Shown: positions 44,926-57,467 of the stretch, in pieces
Position numbering within the stretch: position 1 is the first letter of the stretch
Layout: the number at the start of each line of letters is the position of its first letter
NCBI GenBank assembly: GCA_030620095.1
Contig: JAUTXW010002103.1
Coordinates: forward strand, 558,001-622,000
Source: Kuschelorhynchus macadamiae
Taxonomy: Eukaryota; Arthropoda; Insecta; Coleoptera; Curculionidae
Direction of reading: 5' to 3'
Length of the DNA stretch: 64,000 bases
Program-made: the position numbers and the translations under genes
Notes under the pieces: generated by a model
Told to the model about the DNA's origin: nothing
Databases searched by the model: none
What the model saw: only the letters and a program-made list of their open reading frames with translations

Positions 44926-45855
44926 TCTATCTTCCACCACAGGTTCCAGTGTTAGAACCTAAAAATTCTTGTTCTGGTAAAGCTAGTTAACATCAAAAAT
45001 TGAAAGTTTTCCATTCCACGAAAATGCTGGACATTTAACATATTATTATATTGTTCGAAAAAAAACAAAAAAATACTCAACTTTTATTTTTACATCCTGT
45101 ATATAATATTTTTTATGTGCATACGCAGCAAGTAACAGCACATATCCAACAGATGGGCCAAACGAACACCAAAAACCTCGACACCGAATGTCGTAATTGA
45201 AAATATCGTAATATACTCTTTTAATATTTTGAAAACCTTTACTATGTATTTAATAACAAAATATGTATACACTATACCCAAAACTCACAAGTATCCTTTT
45301 ACTGACAAAAAATAATATCAATGTAGGTGTCATTTAAATTTGGCTCACGCTCTACATGAGAATACATCAAAATGATGTTTGTTCCTGTGTAACCCGCAAC
45401 GTAAAATAGGGACTACACGCCACTCTGCACCGTGCCAATTCCAGATTCGTTCTCACTAAAACATGAAAAACGTTTCAAAACTGTCCTATATGGGTCAAGA
45501 CATTCCTTTTAAATTGTTTAGAAAATCCTAGAAAATCGTTGGAAACCTTAGCAACAATGCCCTTCAAAAGGCAGCTTGCAGTACAAAATACGCGAGCAGC
45601 CCTATGAAAAGCCCTATTGCATGGGGTGTTTCAGTTTTTCTTTCTTTAAATGAGCACTTATGTGTGCAAAACAGGCTAAAAAATTTGAGGCCAGTAAAAA
45701 AGCTTCATCCAAGTATTTGGCATTTTCAATGAAACTAACTATGAATGGTAAATAAACTCATATATTGGCATTTTGATACCTACCTACAGCTTTAGATAAA
45801 TAAGATATAAAAAAAATTAGGAAAAAATGTAAGATTTTTTCTTGGGTTAGCAAGT

Positions 45856-45858
<3 letters not shown>
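44926..45858. other. unassigned sequence
   Basis: No supported gene. A short minus frame at 45090-45281 has no feature. Confidence 0.4.
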
Positions 45859-45917
<59 letters not shown>

Positions 45918-45920
45918 TAT
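45859..45920. repeat. (TA)n microsatellite
   Basis: About 60 bp of AT dinucleotides with one interruption near the end. Confidence 0.9.
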
Positions 45921-46002
45921 AAACAAAATATATTTTATCAATTGTATCATCAAACTATTTAAAATCGGCAAAAAAGACCCATTTACTGAAACAATAATAT
46001 AC

Positions 46003-48265
46003 AGGGTGTTCTATTTCAAATAGTTCCGTCTATATTTCTCCTTTTTAATTAATTGTTAGTTTAAATATTTTTTGTATATCGTATATCTAGTTAAAGCTGT
46101 AGGTAGGTGTCAAAATATAAATTTACTACTTATTGGGAAAAACAGTATTATTTTTTATCGCAAAGGGTTTGGTATCTTTGCTATTTTCAATCTATATAAA
46201 CATAAACCATAAACGGATTTTCTAAGAAAGGTAGTATTAGGTATGATATGATAAAACTACACATTTTTGTTGTTATAATATTATTATAACAAAAATAAAA
46301 GAGAACTAGTTAAATTTGTATTGATTTGTAAATAATATCAAAAAATAAATAGGCAAAGACAAAATTCATTATAACGCAAATTCTCGAAAATAATATGCAG
46401 TTTTTGTTTGGAAGGCAAAAATAAATAAGACCGTTAAAATATGGGTATATACAAAATTAATCGGTTGTAAGAATATATTGGGAAGCCCCAAAAAAATAAG
46501 GGCAACTTTATATATTACGTGTTATTGAAACTGACTTGTATTTTTTTGTTTTCTATAATTTATGGACGTAGTGTATATTTTTATAAATGAGGCCACTTAT
46601 ATATTTTTTTAATTTTTAAAAAGATCTTTTTTTCCTGACTTCAATAATGTATAATACGATGACATTTGCTTTACTCGTTTCTGAAATACTAAGTTTGATT
46701 GGTGAAAAATAATAGAATAAAAATCGAACTAACCATGGGTAATGTTAAAAGAAACAAAACACTGAACACTGAACATAGAATTTATACGGTAGCCAAATAG
46801 ACTTACTTTGTTTCTTTTACGTTATCTATGGCTAGTTCGATTTTTATTACATTACTTTTTACCAATTTGTATAAAAATGGTTAAAGCAAACATTGGCGTG
46901 CATTAAAAACCATAAACTTCCAGGGAAATCGGGTTTAAATATTGTGAGGTTAGTAAGGTTAGCCTCGCGATGTCAAAAATACGCAGAATTACTGAATTTA
47001 AGTTATTCAACGGCTTCGCTAGTGTATTCTCGAGTTTTTCTCGCGACATCTATGGGTATTTGTCTCAAACGATTCGCAGAGGTTCAAATTCAAGAGGTGT
47101 TGTTGTTGTTGTAGAATTATGTTTTGTTGATTACATAGATAATAAATAATCAAAAAATAGAGTCCCAAAAACATGCTTTAAACTATATTTTAGGCAGCCC
47201 CCCCACTGGATACACTTATGAAAGCAAACGTCATCATATCATATATTTTTGAAATTAGGAGGAAAAGATCTTCCTAACCGTCATAAAAAATATAGGGCGA
47301 CCTATTAAAAAAACACATTTTTTTGTCATATCACTAAAAAAATATACCATGGTAACGTATACAAGTTTTGTATTCACCCTTTTTTTGTACCTCGAAAGAT
47401 GAAGGTCTAAATGCATGTGAAAATATAAAGAACCACTCTGTACAAACGGTGTTTGAAAATAACGTTATAAGTATATGAAAGAATTTTTCTCGTTTTACAA
47501 AAAAATTTTGACAAAAGTCTGGCTAAATACAATTAGCACAGTCGTCAGAGACAGTTTTGGAGCTGTTGTTGCTAGCTAGATTATTACTATGATACTTTTT
47601 GCCAATTTATATGGCATAATATTTCAAAAACAATATTTTTCAAATCAGGACGAAAAGATCTTTTCAACCGTCATACAAACTCCAGGGTGTCCTATTAAAA
47701 AACACACACATGTTTTTCTCATGTCATATTACTAAAAAATATTATATGGTAACGTCTACAAGTTTTGTAGGTATTTACACTTTTTTGTACCTCGAAAGAT
47801 GAAGGGCTAAATGCCTGAAGTATATGAAAAATGTATTCTCGTTTTAAAAAGAAATTGTAATAAAAGTATAGCTGAATATATAAAAAAGTTATAGAATAAT
47901 GTTCTAACAATTAGCACAACCAGAGACAGTTATGGAGACTGTCACAGGAATAATCAAATTATGTACTTTTTTTTCACTAATAGTAGCCCTCGAGGGGTTG
48001 TTTGAGAATCTATAGAGTGGTTACATGTAGGCTGTCTGGATCACAAAAAAAAAATACCAAAAACTGGCAAAAAAAGTAGTTTTTGGCCAATATCTTCCAA
48101 ATTATCACAGGTAAAGCAAAATTGCTCATTTTGCAAAAAATGAGCTTGAAAAAAATAGTTTTTTGAGGTTAGGTATGTTATGTTATATATCCATGGAGGG
48201 CTTCTTCCGAACATATTTTCAATCATAAATAAAAAAAATAATTAATAAACTCGAGTTATTAATTT
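46003..48265. repeat. first copy of a ~2.26 kb duplicated unit
   Basis: It starts with TTCTATTTCAAATAGTTCC and ends with AATAAACTCGAGTTATT. The same landmarks bound 48266-52605. Shared blocks include CTGACTTCAATAATGTATAA, TACCATGGTAACGTATACAA and GAGGGGTTGTTTGAGAATCT. Within this copy the 47220-47420 block also recurs at 47630-47830. No protein is supported. The copies differ by inversions and indels. Confidence 0.6.
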
Positions 48266-48454
48266 TACAGGGGTTCTATTTCAAATATTGGTTGAGTCTA
48301 TATTTCTACTTTTTAATTAATTGCTAATTTAAAGATTTTTTGTTTATCCTATTATTATTATTTATTATTTTTTGGAGATGCCAAAAATATCAGGACGTCA
48401 AATAAATGACAATTTAAAATATATTCATTCGAACCTAAACCCATAAATTCTCTA

Positions 48455-48460
<6 letters not shown>

Positions 48461-48502
<42 letters not shown>
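48461..48502. repeat. (TA)n microsatellite
   Basis: Simple AT repeat inside the second unit. Confidence 0.9.
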
Positions 48503-48504
<2 letters not shown>

Positions 48505-48829
48505 TTACAGCCGATTAATTTTGTATGTACCTATATCATAAACAAAAAAATAATATAATAAAATTTGATATTATTACAAAATTCATATAAATGTAACTAG
48601 TTCTCTTTTATTTTTGTTCTATACATACTACCTTTTTTTAGAAAATCCGTTTATATTTGATGTTTATATAGATAGAAAATAGCAAAGATGCCAAACCCTT
48701 TGAGATAAAAAGTAATAGTGCCAAAATATCAAAGCGAAACGTCAAATAAATTTAAGATTTTGGTATTTCACTCGAACCTAAACCCAAGAATTCTGTACAG
48801 TTTGTACAAAAACGGTTCAAGAAAACACG

Positions 48830-48832
<3 letters not shown>

Positions 48833-48884
<52 letters not shown>
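48833..48884. repeat. (TA)n tract at the left end of the mariner-type element
   Basis: AT dinucleotides end at the element's first base. A matching tract lies at its right end. Confidence 0.9.
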
Positions 48885-48886
<2 letters not shown>

Positions 48887-49439
48887 ATACAAGGTTAGTC
48901 AGATGTCTGGAATCGGTCAAATATCTCAAAAACCCCTCAACCGATCTGAACCATATGTGGTGATTAAGCATTACCGAACTCTCCCGACCCTTTGGTGTAT
49001 ATCGCAATGTGGTCAGATTTTCAGTTTTTCGGCAAACTAACCTAACTTTTTTTTCAAATCAAATGATATGTTTTTTTAAGCGTGATTTATTCCTCGTATT
49101 ATCCTTAGTATAACTCCAAAGTTGCAAACTTCTATCTCGATCCGTTAAATGTTAAATTTATTAAATGTTTTTAAAAATACATTAACCAATTAGGAATTAA
49201 AAAATTAAATAAATAAAACTAAAATAATCTAACGATTAATAGGATATTAAAAATAGTGTCCTTCTACAGTTTGACGGTATCCTAATCCAATCCAACTTCA
49301 CAAACCCCCTTCGCCCAATCCAGGAAACGTCGTTTTTAAATAATTTCTAACAGCAACTGCAAAAATGTAGCCCTATCATTAATATTTGCCAAAACCATTA
49401 GGGAAAATATCATTTAATGCTGAAATAATTTGGTTTTCC

Positions 49440-50026
49440 AACAGCTGTAGATAATTAATATTTCGTATTCATATATTCATATTTCCTTGAAAAAAAAAAG
49501 ATCCACTAAGGCGACTACCTAATATGCCAGTCCACATATTGACTTTTTCGGGAAAGTGCGTATGCCTAAACGGTTTTATAAATAGGCATAATTGTCGTTA
49601 TTGGTCTGCAAACAATCTACATTGGATGATGGACATCCATACGCAATTTCCTGAAAAATTTAACGTGTGGGTTGGCAGATTAGGTAATCGCATTATTGGA
49701 CCCTTTTTCATTTAAGGAAATATGAACGGGATACTTTGTCTACAGCTGTTGGAAAACCAAATTATTCCAACATTATTTTTTCTAATGGTTTTGGCCACGT
49801 ATGGTTCTAACATGATGGGCCTCCAAGGTCACCAGACTTTCATACACTTGACTTTTTCCTTTGCGGTCACCTAAAAACGACCATGAACAAAACGAAGCCC
49901 GAGAACCTTGAAGATCTAATGGGAAAGATTAGAGCTGAAATAGAAGGAATACCCCGGGAATGGCTCGAAAATACTATTCGAGAATTTATTGACCGCTTAG
50001 GATACTGTCAAGCTGTGGAAAGATAA
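49440..50026 (+). pseudogene. mariner-type transposase C-terminal half
   Basis: Readable pieces are ILTFSGKCVCLNGFINRHNCRYW (the first Asp has become Gly in FSG), NNLHWMMDIHTQFPEKFNVW, GRLGNRIIGPFFI, LLENQIIPTLF, then HTLDFFLCGHLKTTM, KPENLEDLMGKIRAEI and REFIDRLGYCQAVER. The pattern matches IS630-like transposases common in insects and the remnant at 3520-4328. The segment with the second Asp (WFQQDGAP-type) is deleted. Stops and shifts are present. Confidence 0.7.
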
Positions 50027-50189
50027 TATTTTCAACATCCTATTAATCATTTAATTATTTTAGTTTTAGGTTTTTAATTCCTAAATTGTCGATGTATTTT
50101 TAAAAATATTTAATAAATTTAACATTTAACGAATCAAGATAAAAGATTACAATTTTGGAGTTATACTAAGGATAATACAAATCACGCTT

Positions 50190-50774
50190 CTTCCTTCCTT
50201 TCCTGTTTATCCTGTTACATAACAGGACTTATTGGCTTTGCTACAAGGCAGTCGCCAGATTGCTCTCCGCCCGGGGCTTAGTCAGAGCTGGAGCAAACCT
50301 CCCAGATGATTTCCACCTGATTCCAGTTTGAAGACGTTATCGGTAGGATGTCCGGATGGCGAGCTCGAAACTCCCAGACACTCAATATCTTTAAAATACC
50401 TCTTAATTTTTTCTCTTTAAATATCTGAAATGCATCTTGGCTTCCACTAGATGCCCCTTGAGAGTACTACTGATATCACGAGATGACCCTTTCTTTCAAG
50501 CTATCCTTTTACCCCTCCCACTCCCGCCACGTAGCGGCCATTACGCTAATATTCTTTGTAGAACTGCGGCAGACGAACGGGATAGAATGCAGGAACAACT
50601 AGGCCTCACACGTTCACAGCGTGTGCTCCTTTTCTAGCGGGGTCGTTAGTTTCTATACTGAGCGTTTGAGTCTCCCGTTTCCCCCCGAAATAAAGCAGCC
50701 AAACCAAACACGTGGAACCATTTATGTTAATAACACAGAGATCTGCCTTCGACGAGACGAACCGGAAGACTGAT
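50190..50774. mobile_element. 585-bp GC-richer insert with 11-bp target duplication
   Basis: AAATCACGCTT is duplicated at 50179-50189 and 50775-50785. The insert breaks the right terminal repeat. Its composition differs from its surroundings. An 11-bp duplication suggests target-primed insertion of a LINE end or SINE. On the minus strand it would end in a purine-rich AGGAAAGGAAGG. No family recognised, and the plus-strand frame at 50437-50637 is not supported. Confidence 0.6.
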
Positions 50775-50961
50775 AAATCACGCTTAAATTTAATTTGAAA
50801 AAAAAAAGTTAGGTTAGTTTGCTGAAAAACACAAAATCTGACAACATTGCGGTATGCACCAAAGGGTCGGGGGAATCCGGTAATGCCTAATCACTACATA
50901 TGGTTCAAATCGGTTGAGTGGTTTTTGAGATATTTGACCGTTTCCAAACATCTTACTAACC

Positions 50962-50966
<5 letters not shown>

Positions 50967-51038
<72 letters not shown>
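50967..51038. repeat. (TA)n tract at the right end of the mariner-type element
   Basis: About 70 bp of AT repeats. Confidence 0.9.
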
Positions 51039-51041
<3 letters not shown>

Positions 51042-51891
51042 CAAGAAAAAAAAAGGCAACTTTATATACTACGTGTGATTGAAATGGACTTACATTTTTA
51101 TATATTCCATAATTAATGGACGGACTGTATATTTTTTTTATAAATTGCACTATTTATATGTTTTATAACTTTTCAAAAGGACTTTTCTTCCTGATTTCAA
51201 TAATATACAATATGATCGTATTTAAATTACTCGTTTTTGAAATATTAAGCTTTAAAAATTGGTGAATTAATAGAATAGAATAGAAGGTCTAGTCAAGTTC
51301 AAAGTAAGATGAAATGGTACCTACGTATTAGAAAAAACTTCCTGGGCGTCCGATTTCAAAAAACTGTGTTATGTATAGGCAATTTAAGTTACATTTCGGT
51401 TAAAAATGGGTTCAAAAGGGTTCAGGCGCTGCAGAAATACAAAGACATGAGTACGATTTACCATTTCAAATTTTGCAGTTACGTAGACAAAGGATCGCTG
51501 CGAGGCGGTAAAGAGCCGTTTTGTGGATAAAAATATTATATGCGACGGCATTTGCCCCAAAAAGTGTTCAAAAAATGGTCGAAAATGGACAAATCTAATT
51601 CTGTTTTATAATTCAAATTTTAATTTTTACATAAAAAATCGTGTTTAGCGTCCAACTATACATATTTCCCTAATTAAATCACATTGAAGCTAATATATAT
51701 CTCTTACAGCTTTAACATAATATTGCAGCGGCGGAAGGCTTGCAAATGATCCATAATACTGCGTGCAGTTCCCCAGTTCAGGGCATATTTTGACATAGAA
51801 TTTATCCATTGCTAGTTCAAATTTTATTATAATACTTTTCACCAATTTGTATGACATAGTATTTCAAAAATGGTTAAAGGAAATGTCATCA

Positions 51892-51994
<103 letters not shown>

Positions 51995-52605
51995 TAGGAA
52001 ATAAGATCTTTCCAACTGTCATAAAAAAGTGTCCTATTAAAAATGTCATGTCATATCACTAAAAAATATGCCATGGTAACGTCTAACAAGTTTTGTATAT
52101 ACACTTTTTTTGTACCTAGTAAAAGTGCTAAATGCATGTCAAAACATAAAGAGCCACCCTGTTTTAAAAAGAATTTTTAATAAAAGGCTGAATATATAAA
52201 AACAATTATAGAATAATGTTCTAAATCAGAGACAGTTTTATAATTGTGTACTTTTTTTTCACTAATATTACGTTTTGAGGGGTTGTTTGAGAATGTATAC
52301 AGTAGTCACACGTAGGCCATCTGGATGACAAAAAAATTACCATAAACTAGCAAAAAAATGGTTTTTGGCCAACATTTTCCAAATTATCGCAGATAGAGCA
52401 AAAATACTTTAATTAAAAAATGTAGAGGAGGTTTTTATCTAAGAAATGATATTAATGTTTTTTTTCTGCAGTCCTCATAGTTTTTGCAAAAATTGAGGTT
52501 GAAAAAAAATAGTTTTTTGAGGTTATGTTATGTTGTATACGCACGGAGGTCTTCTTCCAAACGCATTTTAAATTATAAATAAAAATTAATTAATAAACTC
52601 GAGTT

Positions 52606-54061
52606 ATTTTATCTTGTCCCGAAAAGAAGAGACAGATACATTTAAAAAAAATAATTTTTCACGAAAACTATTATACTTCCGAAAAAATCAATGTTTTGGA
52701 AGATATTGGACAAAAATATCGGTTTTTTTTTGTGATCCAGACGACCTACGTCTGAGCACTCTAAACAGCTCCACAAGAGATACAATTTGCAAAAAAAATT
52801 AGTGCTCTTTATTATTTTGCACGCCCCCCTGATTACTGGACTAAACATAAAATGTAAAAAAGTGTTAATACAGAAACAATTTGACATGAAAAACTAAGAA
52901 AGCGTTCAAGAATCTGAAGCGGAACAAAAAATAATAAAAAAAAAACAGATAAATACGCCAGGAAATGAAACATAGTAAAAATGGTACCTTACGGACAGAA
53001 AAAAAACTTAAAAAGAATTTAAGAAAATTACCAATATAAAAAAGTAAAACGATACCTTCATGACTTACTAACAGGTAATATACAAAAAAACAAAAAGTAC
53101 AAAATAACAATTAATAACTCACTCGCACAAACCGGTATTTACTGAAAGGTGCACAAACTGAAATCCCAAATATTAGTTGTTCACAGGAGTACTTAACTTT
53201 TGTTTATACCACCCAAAGACTAATCAGTTTTGTTTTATATAGCTCCTGGATAAAGATATGGACGCAGCTGCGTTTGACCAAAAGGAAGTGTGGTTTCTAA
53301 GATAAGAACATTACTCTGTTGTACTTTTGTGTAATTATCAACTGCGGTCTTCTCATACATAAACTTACATACAAAACATGTTATTAGTAATTTTTATGTT
53401 TCAAAATAGACTTTTTTTTTTATTATACTTGAGAGTGGTTGATTAATTGGTATAACTTTTTAACAGTTACCAGGGGAATATATCTAAAAATGTATACTTT
53501 CTGAAATAGCTATTATTACATTCCTTTTTTTTTTGTTTATTGAAAAATTGGAAATAAGTGTATGTCTCGTCTACAAATAAAGGTTTTCTTTCGCCTCCTA
53601 AACTATGAAATTAAAATATACGTATAAAATAAAATTGTAGTGCGGTAGGTAGGGTAGGGGGGGGAGTCAAATGTTACTATTAAATGTTTCTAAAACCTGA
53701 CCACGACAACTTTACCAGTTTGACGTTCCCTTTTAATATTTTTAAAGAAAAGATTGACGGCGTCAAAAAGAAAACTGTTTTGGCAAAAATATTTTTTTCC
53801 GAATACATCGTATTCATGGATTTGGGTAATATGGACAACTTTTTTATTTGTGGTTTTAAGGGAAACAGTTATTCTTCATAAAAAAAATTGCTTATCTGAA
53901 AAATAAGATTAATTTAAAAAAGAGTGTCATTTTATATTCACGGTACGAAATAAAAAATAGAAGTTTGCGGAACAAAAAAATTACGCAATTCCAACTTTTG
54001 AGGCAGCTAAATTACAGACATTGTAAATACGAGGTAAAAAGCTTTTAGAAATTTTTTGATA

Positions 54062-54066
<5 letters not shown>
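52606..54066. other. unassigned AT-rich sequence
   Basis: Short frames (for example 53684-53881) show no motif. Nothing supported. Confidence 0.4.

Positions 54067-54136
<70 letters not shown>
54067..54136. repeat. (TA)n microsatellite
   Basis: AT repeats with one interruption. Confidence 0.9.
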
Positions 54137-54139
<3 letters not shown>

Positions 54140-54550
54140 TAATCGGAAGTTTGTGGATATGCCTCGGAACATTGACCATTGACGTGTTTCGCCATTTTCT
54201 GAAAATCTTTACCGTTTCTGAAATAAAATAGTATATTGCGTAACAAGCGGGTGAAGTCAACTTTTATACACCAATGCGTATAAAAGTTGGCGCACTATCA
54301 CATGAGTGTATAAAAGTCTTTACGCACATCTTGCATACTATACTTTTTGTACGACCGTAAATAATACGAATTCATATTATAGTTAAATTTTTAATTTCCT
54401 CCTTTATAATAATTGTCATTATTAATAGACGTCACTTTGACATTTTGTTACTATGACAACGATACGAATTGCGAAGCACAGCCGCCTAATAAAATTATTA
54501 CTGGTTCTTAAAATTAATGGTCAAAGAATTCTATTATTTCATATGGAGCC
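54137..54550. other. unassigned; contains a 12-bp hairpin at 54258-54289
   Basis: CAACTTTTATAC and GTATAAAAGTTG are perfect inverted repeats around an 8-base loop, and a third GTATAAAAGT occurs ~20 bp on. No gene. Confidence 0.4.
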
Positions 54551-54882
54551 TAAAGTGCGGGCCACGAAAGAAAACCGGGCGGTCTTTAAAATAAGAGTAA
54601 AGTAAAATTTGTGTAAGCAAATAAATTTTATGTTATTTTATTTGTTGTAATAGTTTGCCGCTTCACCTATAAAGTGCGCCAGCTAAGCGGTACGGAAAAT
54701 TAATCGAGGATTTAGCAAATTTCGCCCTGGTCCATTTGTAATTGGGATGTGCCTAGAGTCTCCATGCACTTGCCTCTAGAAGGTTCTAGCTATTTCCAGT
54801 AGCGCCTATACATTTCGAGCATTTGTTTTCATTTCTTTATAAACGCGTTGCGTTAAATTTGAATTATTATTTCGAAGTAACG

Positions 54883-56157
54883 ATGGCGAGCAAAATAGGA
54901 AAAACAATTCGAAAGAACGCGCTGCATTTTACACTGGTGTTTCGGAAAGTAGTGTAAGAAAAATTCAAAGAGAACATAATGACCGCTCATGTTCTACTTC
55001 ACCTTTAAAATCCACGATTATCATGACAAAATTGACGACGGTGATTTTGCTAATTCGACGAACAATAGAGGATTTTAATATAAACTTGAAGAAGATTTGC
55101 TGCAAACCCCTACTTCGTGCTGTAAAGAACAAAATAGATTTTCCGTACGGGTATAAAACCTTAAATCGGCTTTTACGATCAAATGGTTTTATTTGGTGCA
55201 AGTGCCAAAATAAACGAAATTTGCTCATTGAGGCAATAAATATTTTTCACTGGCGGGTGAAATATCTATTAACTGTAAGGCAATATAGGTAAGAAGGACG
55301 CAATAGTGTGTATCTAGGCGAAACCTGGGTAGATAATGATATGACAGTGAAAAAATGCTGGCAAAGTGAAAGTGTTACAGGTGTTGTTCAGGGAATCCGC
55401 TCTAGTAGTCGCTTTATTATAGTTCATGCTGGTTCAGAAGCCGGATTTGTTCCAGGTGCTGCTTTAGTTTTTCGCTCGGGACTAATAACTGAAGACTATC
55501 ATGGATAGATGAATAGAGATAATTTTGAAAAGTGGTTGCTCGAGAAGCTTCTACCTAACATTTCTCCCAAATCAGTAGTGGTAATGGATAATGCGTCTTA
55601 TCATTCTCACGTAGAAGATAAAATGCCAACTAAATACTCTACAAAAGCTCATATGATATTGTGGCTTAAATCGAACAATCTTGTATGTGATTCAACATGG
55701 AGAAAATATCAATTATATGAAGTAATATCAGCCAACAAGCCTAGAGAAAAAAGTATAAAATTGACGGTCTTTTACGTAACCTCGGTCATACACCTTTAAG
55801 GCTGCCTCCCTACATGTGCGACCTCAACCCTATTGAACTTGCATGGGCAGGAGTAAAAAAATATATTCGAGAGCGCAACACCGGTGAACTTTCAATTAAA
55901 GATTTAAATAAAATAACATTTGAAGCGATTGACTCGATATCGGCTGAAATTTGGAAATCGTATGTTAAACATGTTCGTTCTATTTAAGATAAATACTAGG
56001 AAGTAGATGGCAAAATTGAAACGGTTATTGATGATTTGTTATCACACTGGGATCTTCAACTAGTGACGACGAAACCTCATCATTTTCAGAGGAAGACAAC
56101 GATTTTGAAGGAATCGAACTATTAGAATCACCGCCGTCAACCTCAAAAATAGCTTAG
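54883..56157 (+). pseudogene. DD82E transposase, copy 3
   Basis: Starts MASKIGKTIR, then loses about 100 bases before NALHFTLV (in another frame). The core reads YLGETWVDNDM (catalytic Asp replaced by Gly), FIIVHAGSEAGFVPGA, VVMDNASYHSHVEDK and, after an indel near 55755, LNPIELAWAGVKKYI. Gln-to-stop changes occur at 55290 and 55506. The acidic C-terminus is readable in shifted frames to the TAG at 56155. Second Asp to Glu spacing over conserved positions is 82 residues. Confidence 0.85.
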
Positions 56158-56351
56158 TTTTTTTTTCATATATTTTGTAAAATTGTTCATAAAGTAGCTG
56201 TCGATAAACTGCTTCAAAATAATTAATTTTCTGTTCAATACCGGGTCTCAAAAAATATCTAATATTGCAATTAATATTTGAAAAATTAGAGAACTCATAT
56301 TTTTCCAAAATTAATACATCAATGTAGTTATAGTAGGGGAGCCAGCACTGG

Positions 56352-57045
56352 TTCCAGTGAACAAGATGTATCAAAATTTTAACTTATGCAGTTTGACTTT
56401 GGGCTATTCGGGTATGCCAAAAGTGACCGTTTGTCTCCGTCTGTCATATTACTTTGTACAGGGGGCGTCATTGTGAAGTACTATACAGGGCGTTTCCTAA
56501 TTGCGTGCTAATGTTAAAGGGGGGTGATTCTTGGACCTTTTTAAGAAAAAAGTTTAATATGAACCTAAAAGTCTTAACTTTGAGAGTTTTAAAAAAACAT
56601 TTTTTTAAAATCCTAATTCTGAAGCTATTATAGATAAATAATTGTGTGAAATTTGATACACGTCTTTTACCTTTTTGAAATTTCTACCAGTGGCGTGCAT
56701 ATGTAATTAACCTGGATAAATCCGTATGTTCCTTAATGCGTAGAAGACGTGTATCAAATTTCATGCAGTTATCTACAGTAGCATCAAAATTTGGATGAAA
56801 AAAAAATTTTTTTCTTTTTAAACTTTACCATCCTGTATCTCAAAAGTTAAGACTTTTAGGACATAAAAACACCCCCTTTAACATCAGCACGCAATTAGGA
56901 AACGCCCTGTATAGTACTTCACATTGACGGCTCCTGTATAAAGTAATATGACAAACGCAGACAGACGGCCACTTTTGGCATACCCGAGTAGCCCAAAGTC
57001 GAACTGCATAAATTAAAATTTTGATAAATCTCGTTCACTGGATCT
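56352..57045. repeat. DD82E palindrome, copy 3
   Basis: Arms of about 340 bp mirror each other: TTCCAGTGAACAAGAT at 56352 against ATCTCGTTCACTGGAT ending 57043, and CAGGGCGTTTCCTAATTGCG against CGCAATTAGGAAACGCCCTG. The centre is near 56695. It could fold into a long hairpin. Confidence 0.8.
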
Positions 57046-57253
57046 GATGCTGGCTGCCCTTGTAAAATCTGGACTTGTAAATCGTGTATCACTATACTGG
57101 GTGGTCCAATAATAGTGGACGTAGGCAGTAGCCCGGGAACCGTTAATGACAGAACTCAAGAAAAAATATATTTATAGGTAAATAGATCAAGAAAAATCAA
57201 AATTAAATCATTTTAAAATTCGAAAGTTCGCCGTTTTTGCAACACAAAAGAAA

Positions 57254-57467
57254 TATAGAAGTGCGGTACACGAAAGAAAACAGACAAATATAGATAAAGG
57301 TTCATTAAGCATAGTTACATTTTTTAATTATCTGAAGTGCGTATAGTCAAAAAGGAGTGCTATATTATTTAAAGAACGACGGGAGACCACTGGTTTAAAG
57401 AGATTTCTTGGTCGACCTTCCTGAACCGATTGACTCCGCCCGGTTTTCTTTCGAGTCCCGCACTTTA
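57254..57467. repeat. 212-bp unit bounded by inverted DD82E ends
   Basis: An internal, inverted end copy (GAAGTGCGGTACACGAAAG) at 57254-57283 faces the outer right repeat. The same unit is at the equivalent end of copies 1, 2 and 4. Confidence 0.7.

Larger units (their letters stand above)
48888..50966 (+). mobile_element. mariner-type element with ~300-bp terminal inverted repeats
   Basis: Left end TACAAGGTTAGTCAGATG and right end CATCTTACTAACCCTGTA are inverted, and the match continues inward for about 300 bp (landmarks AACCCCTCAACCGATCTGAA and TTCAAATCGGTTGAGTGGTT). TA flanks both ends. Both flanks are long (TA)n tracts, so it apparently landed in a TA microsatellite. A dead transposase lies inside, and the right repeat holds a 585-bp insertion. 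Confidence 0.75.
54551..57467 (+). mobile_element. DD82E transposon copy 3, complete ends (2917 bp)
   Basis: Terminal repeats at 54551-54582 and 57436-57467 are inverted (TAAAGTGCGGGCCACGAAAG against CTTTCGAGTCCCGCACTTTA), with TA at both borders. Order from left: repeat, transposase (plus), ~690-bp palindrome, an internal inverted end copy (57254-57283) and the right repeat. It is the reference for the family here, although its transposase is dead. Confidence 0.9.

Noticed and set aside
47220..47830. Candidate two-unit satellite only
   Set aside because: The short repeated block is part of the larger duplicated unit, so it is reported there instead.
50437..50637. Plus-strand frame in the 585-bp insert
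   Set aside because: Proline/leucine-rich without motif; open by chance in GC-rich DNA.
50814..51150. Tyr-Ile repeat open frames
   Set aside because: Products of the (TA)n tract; the same applies at 48718-48963, 51847-52062 and 53981-54172.
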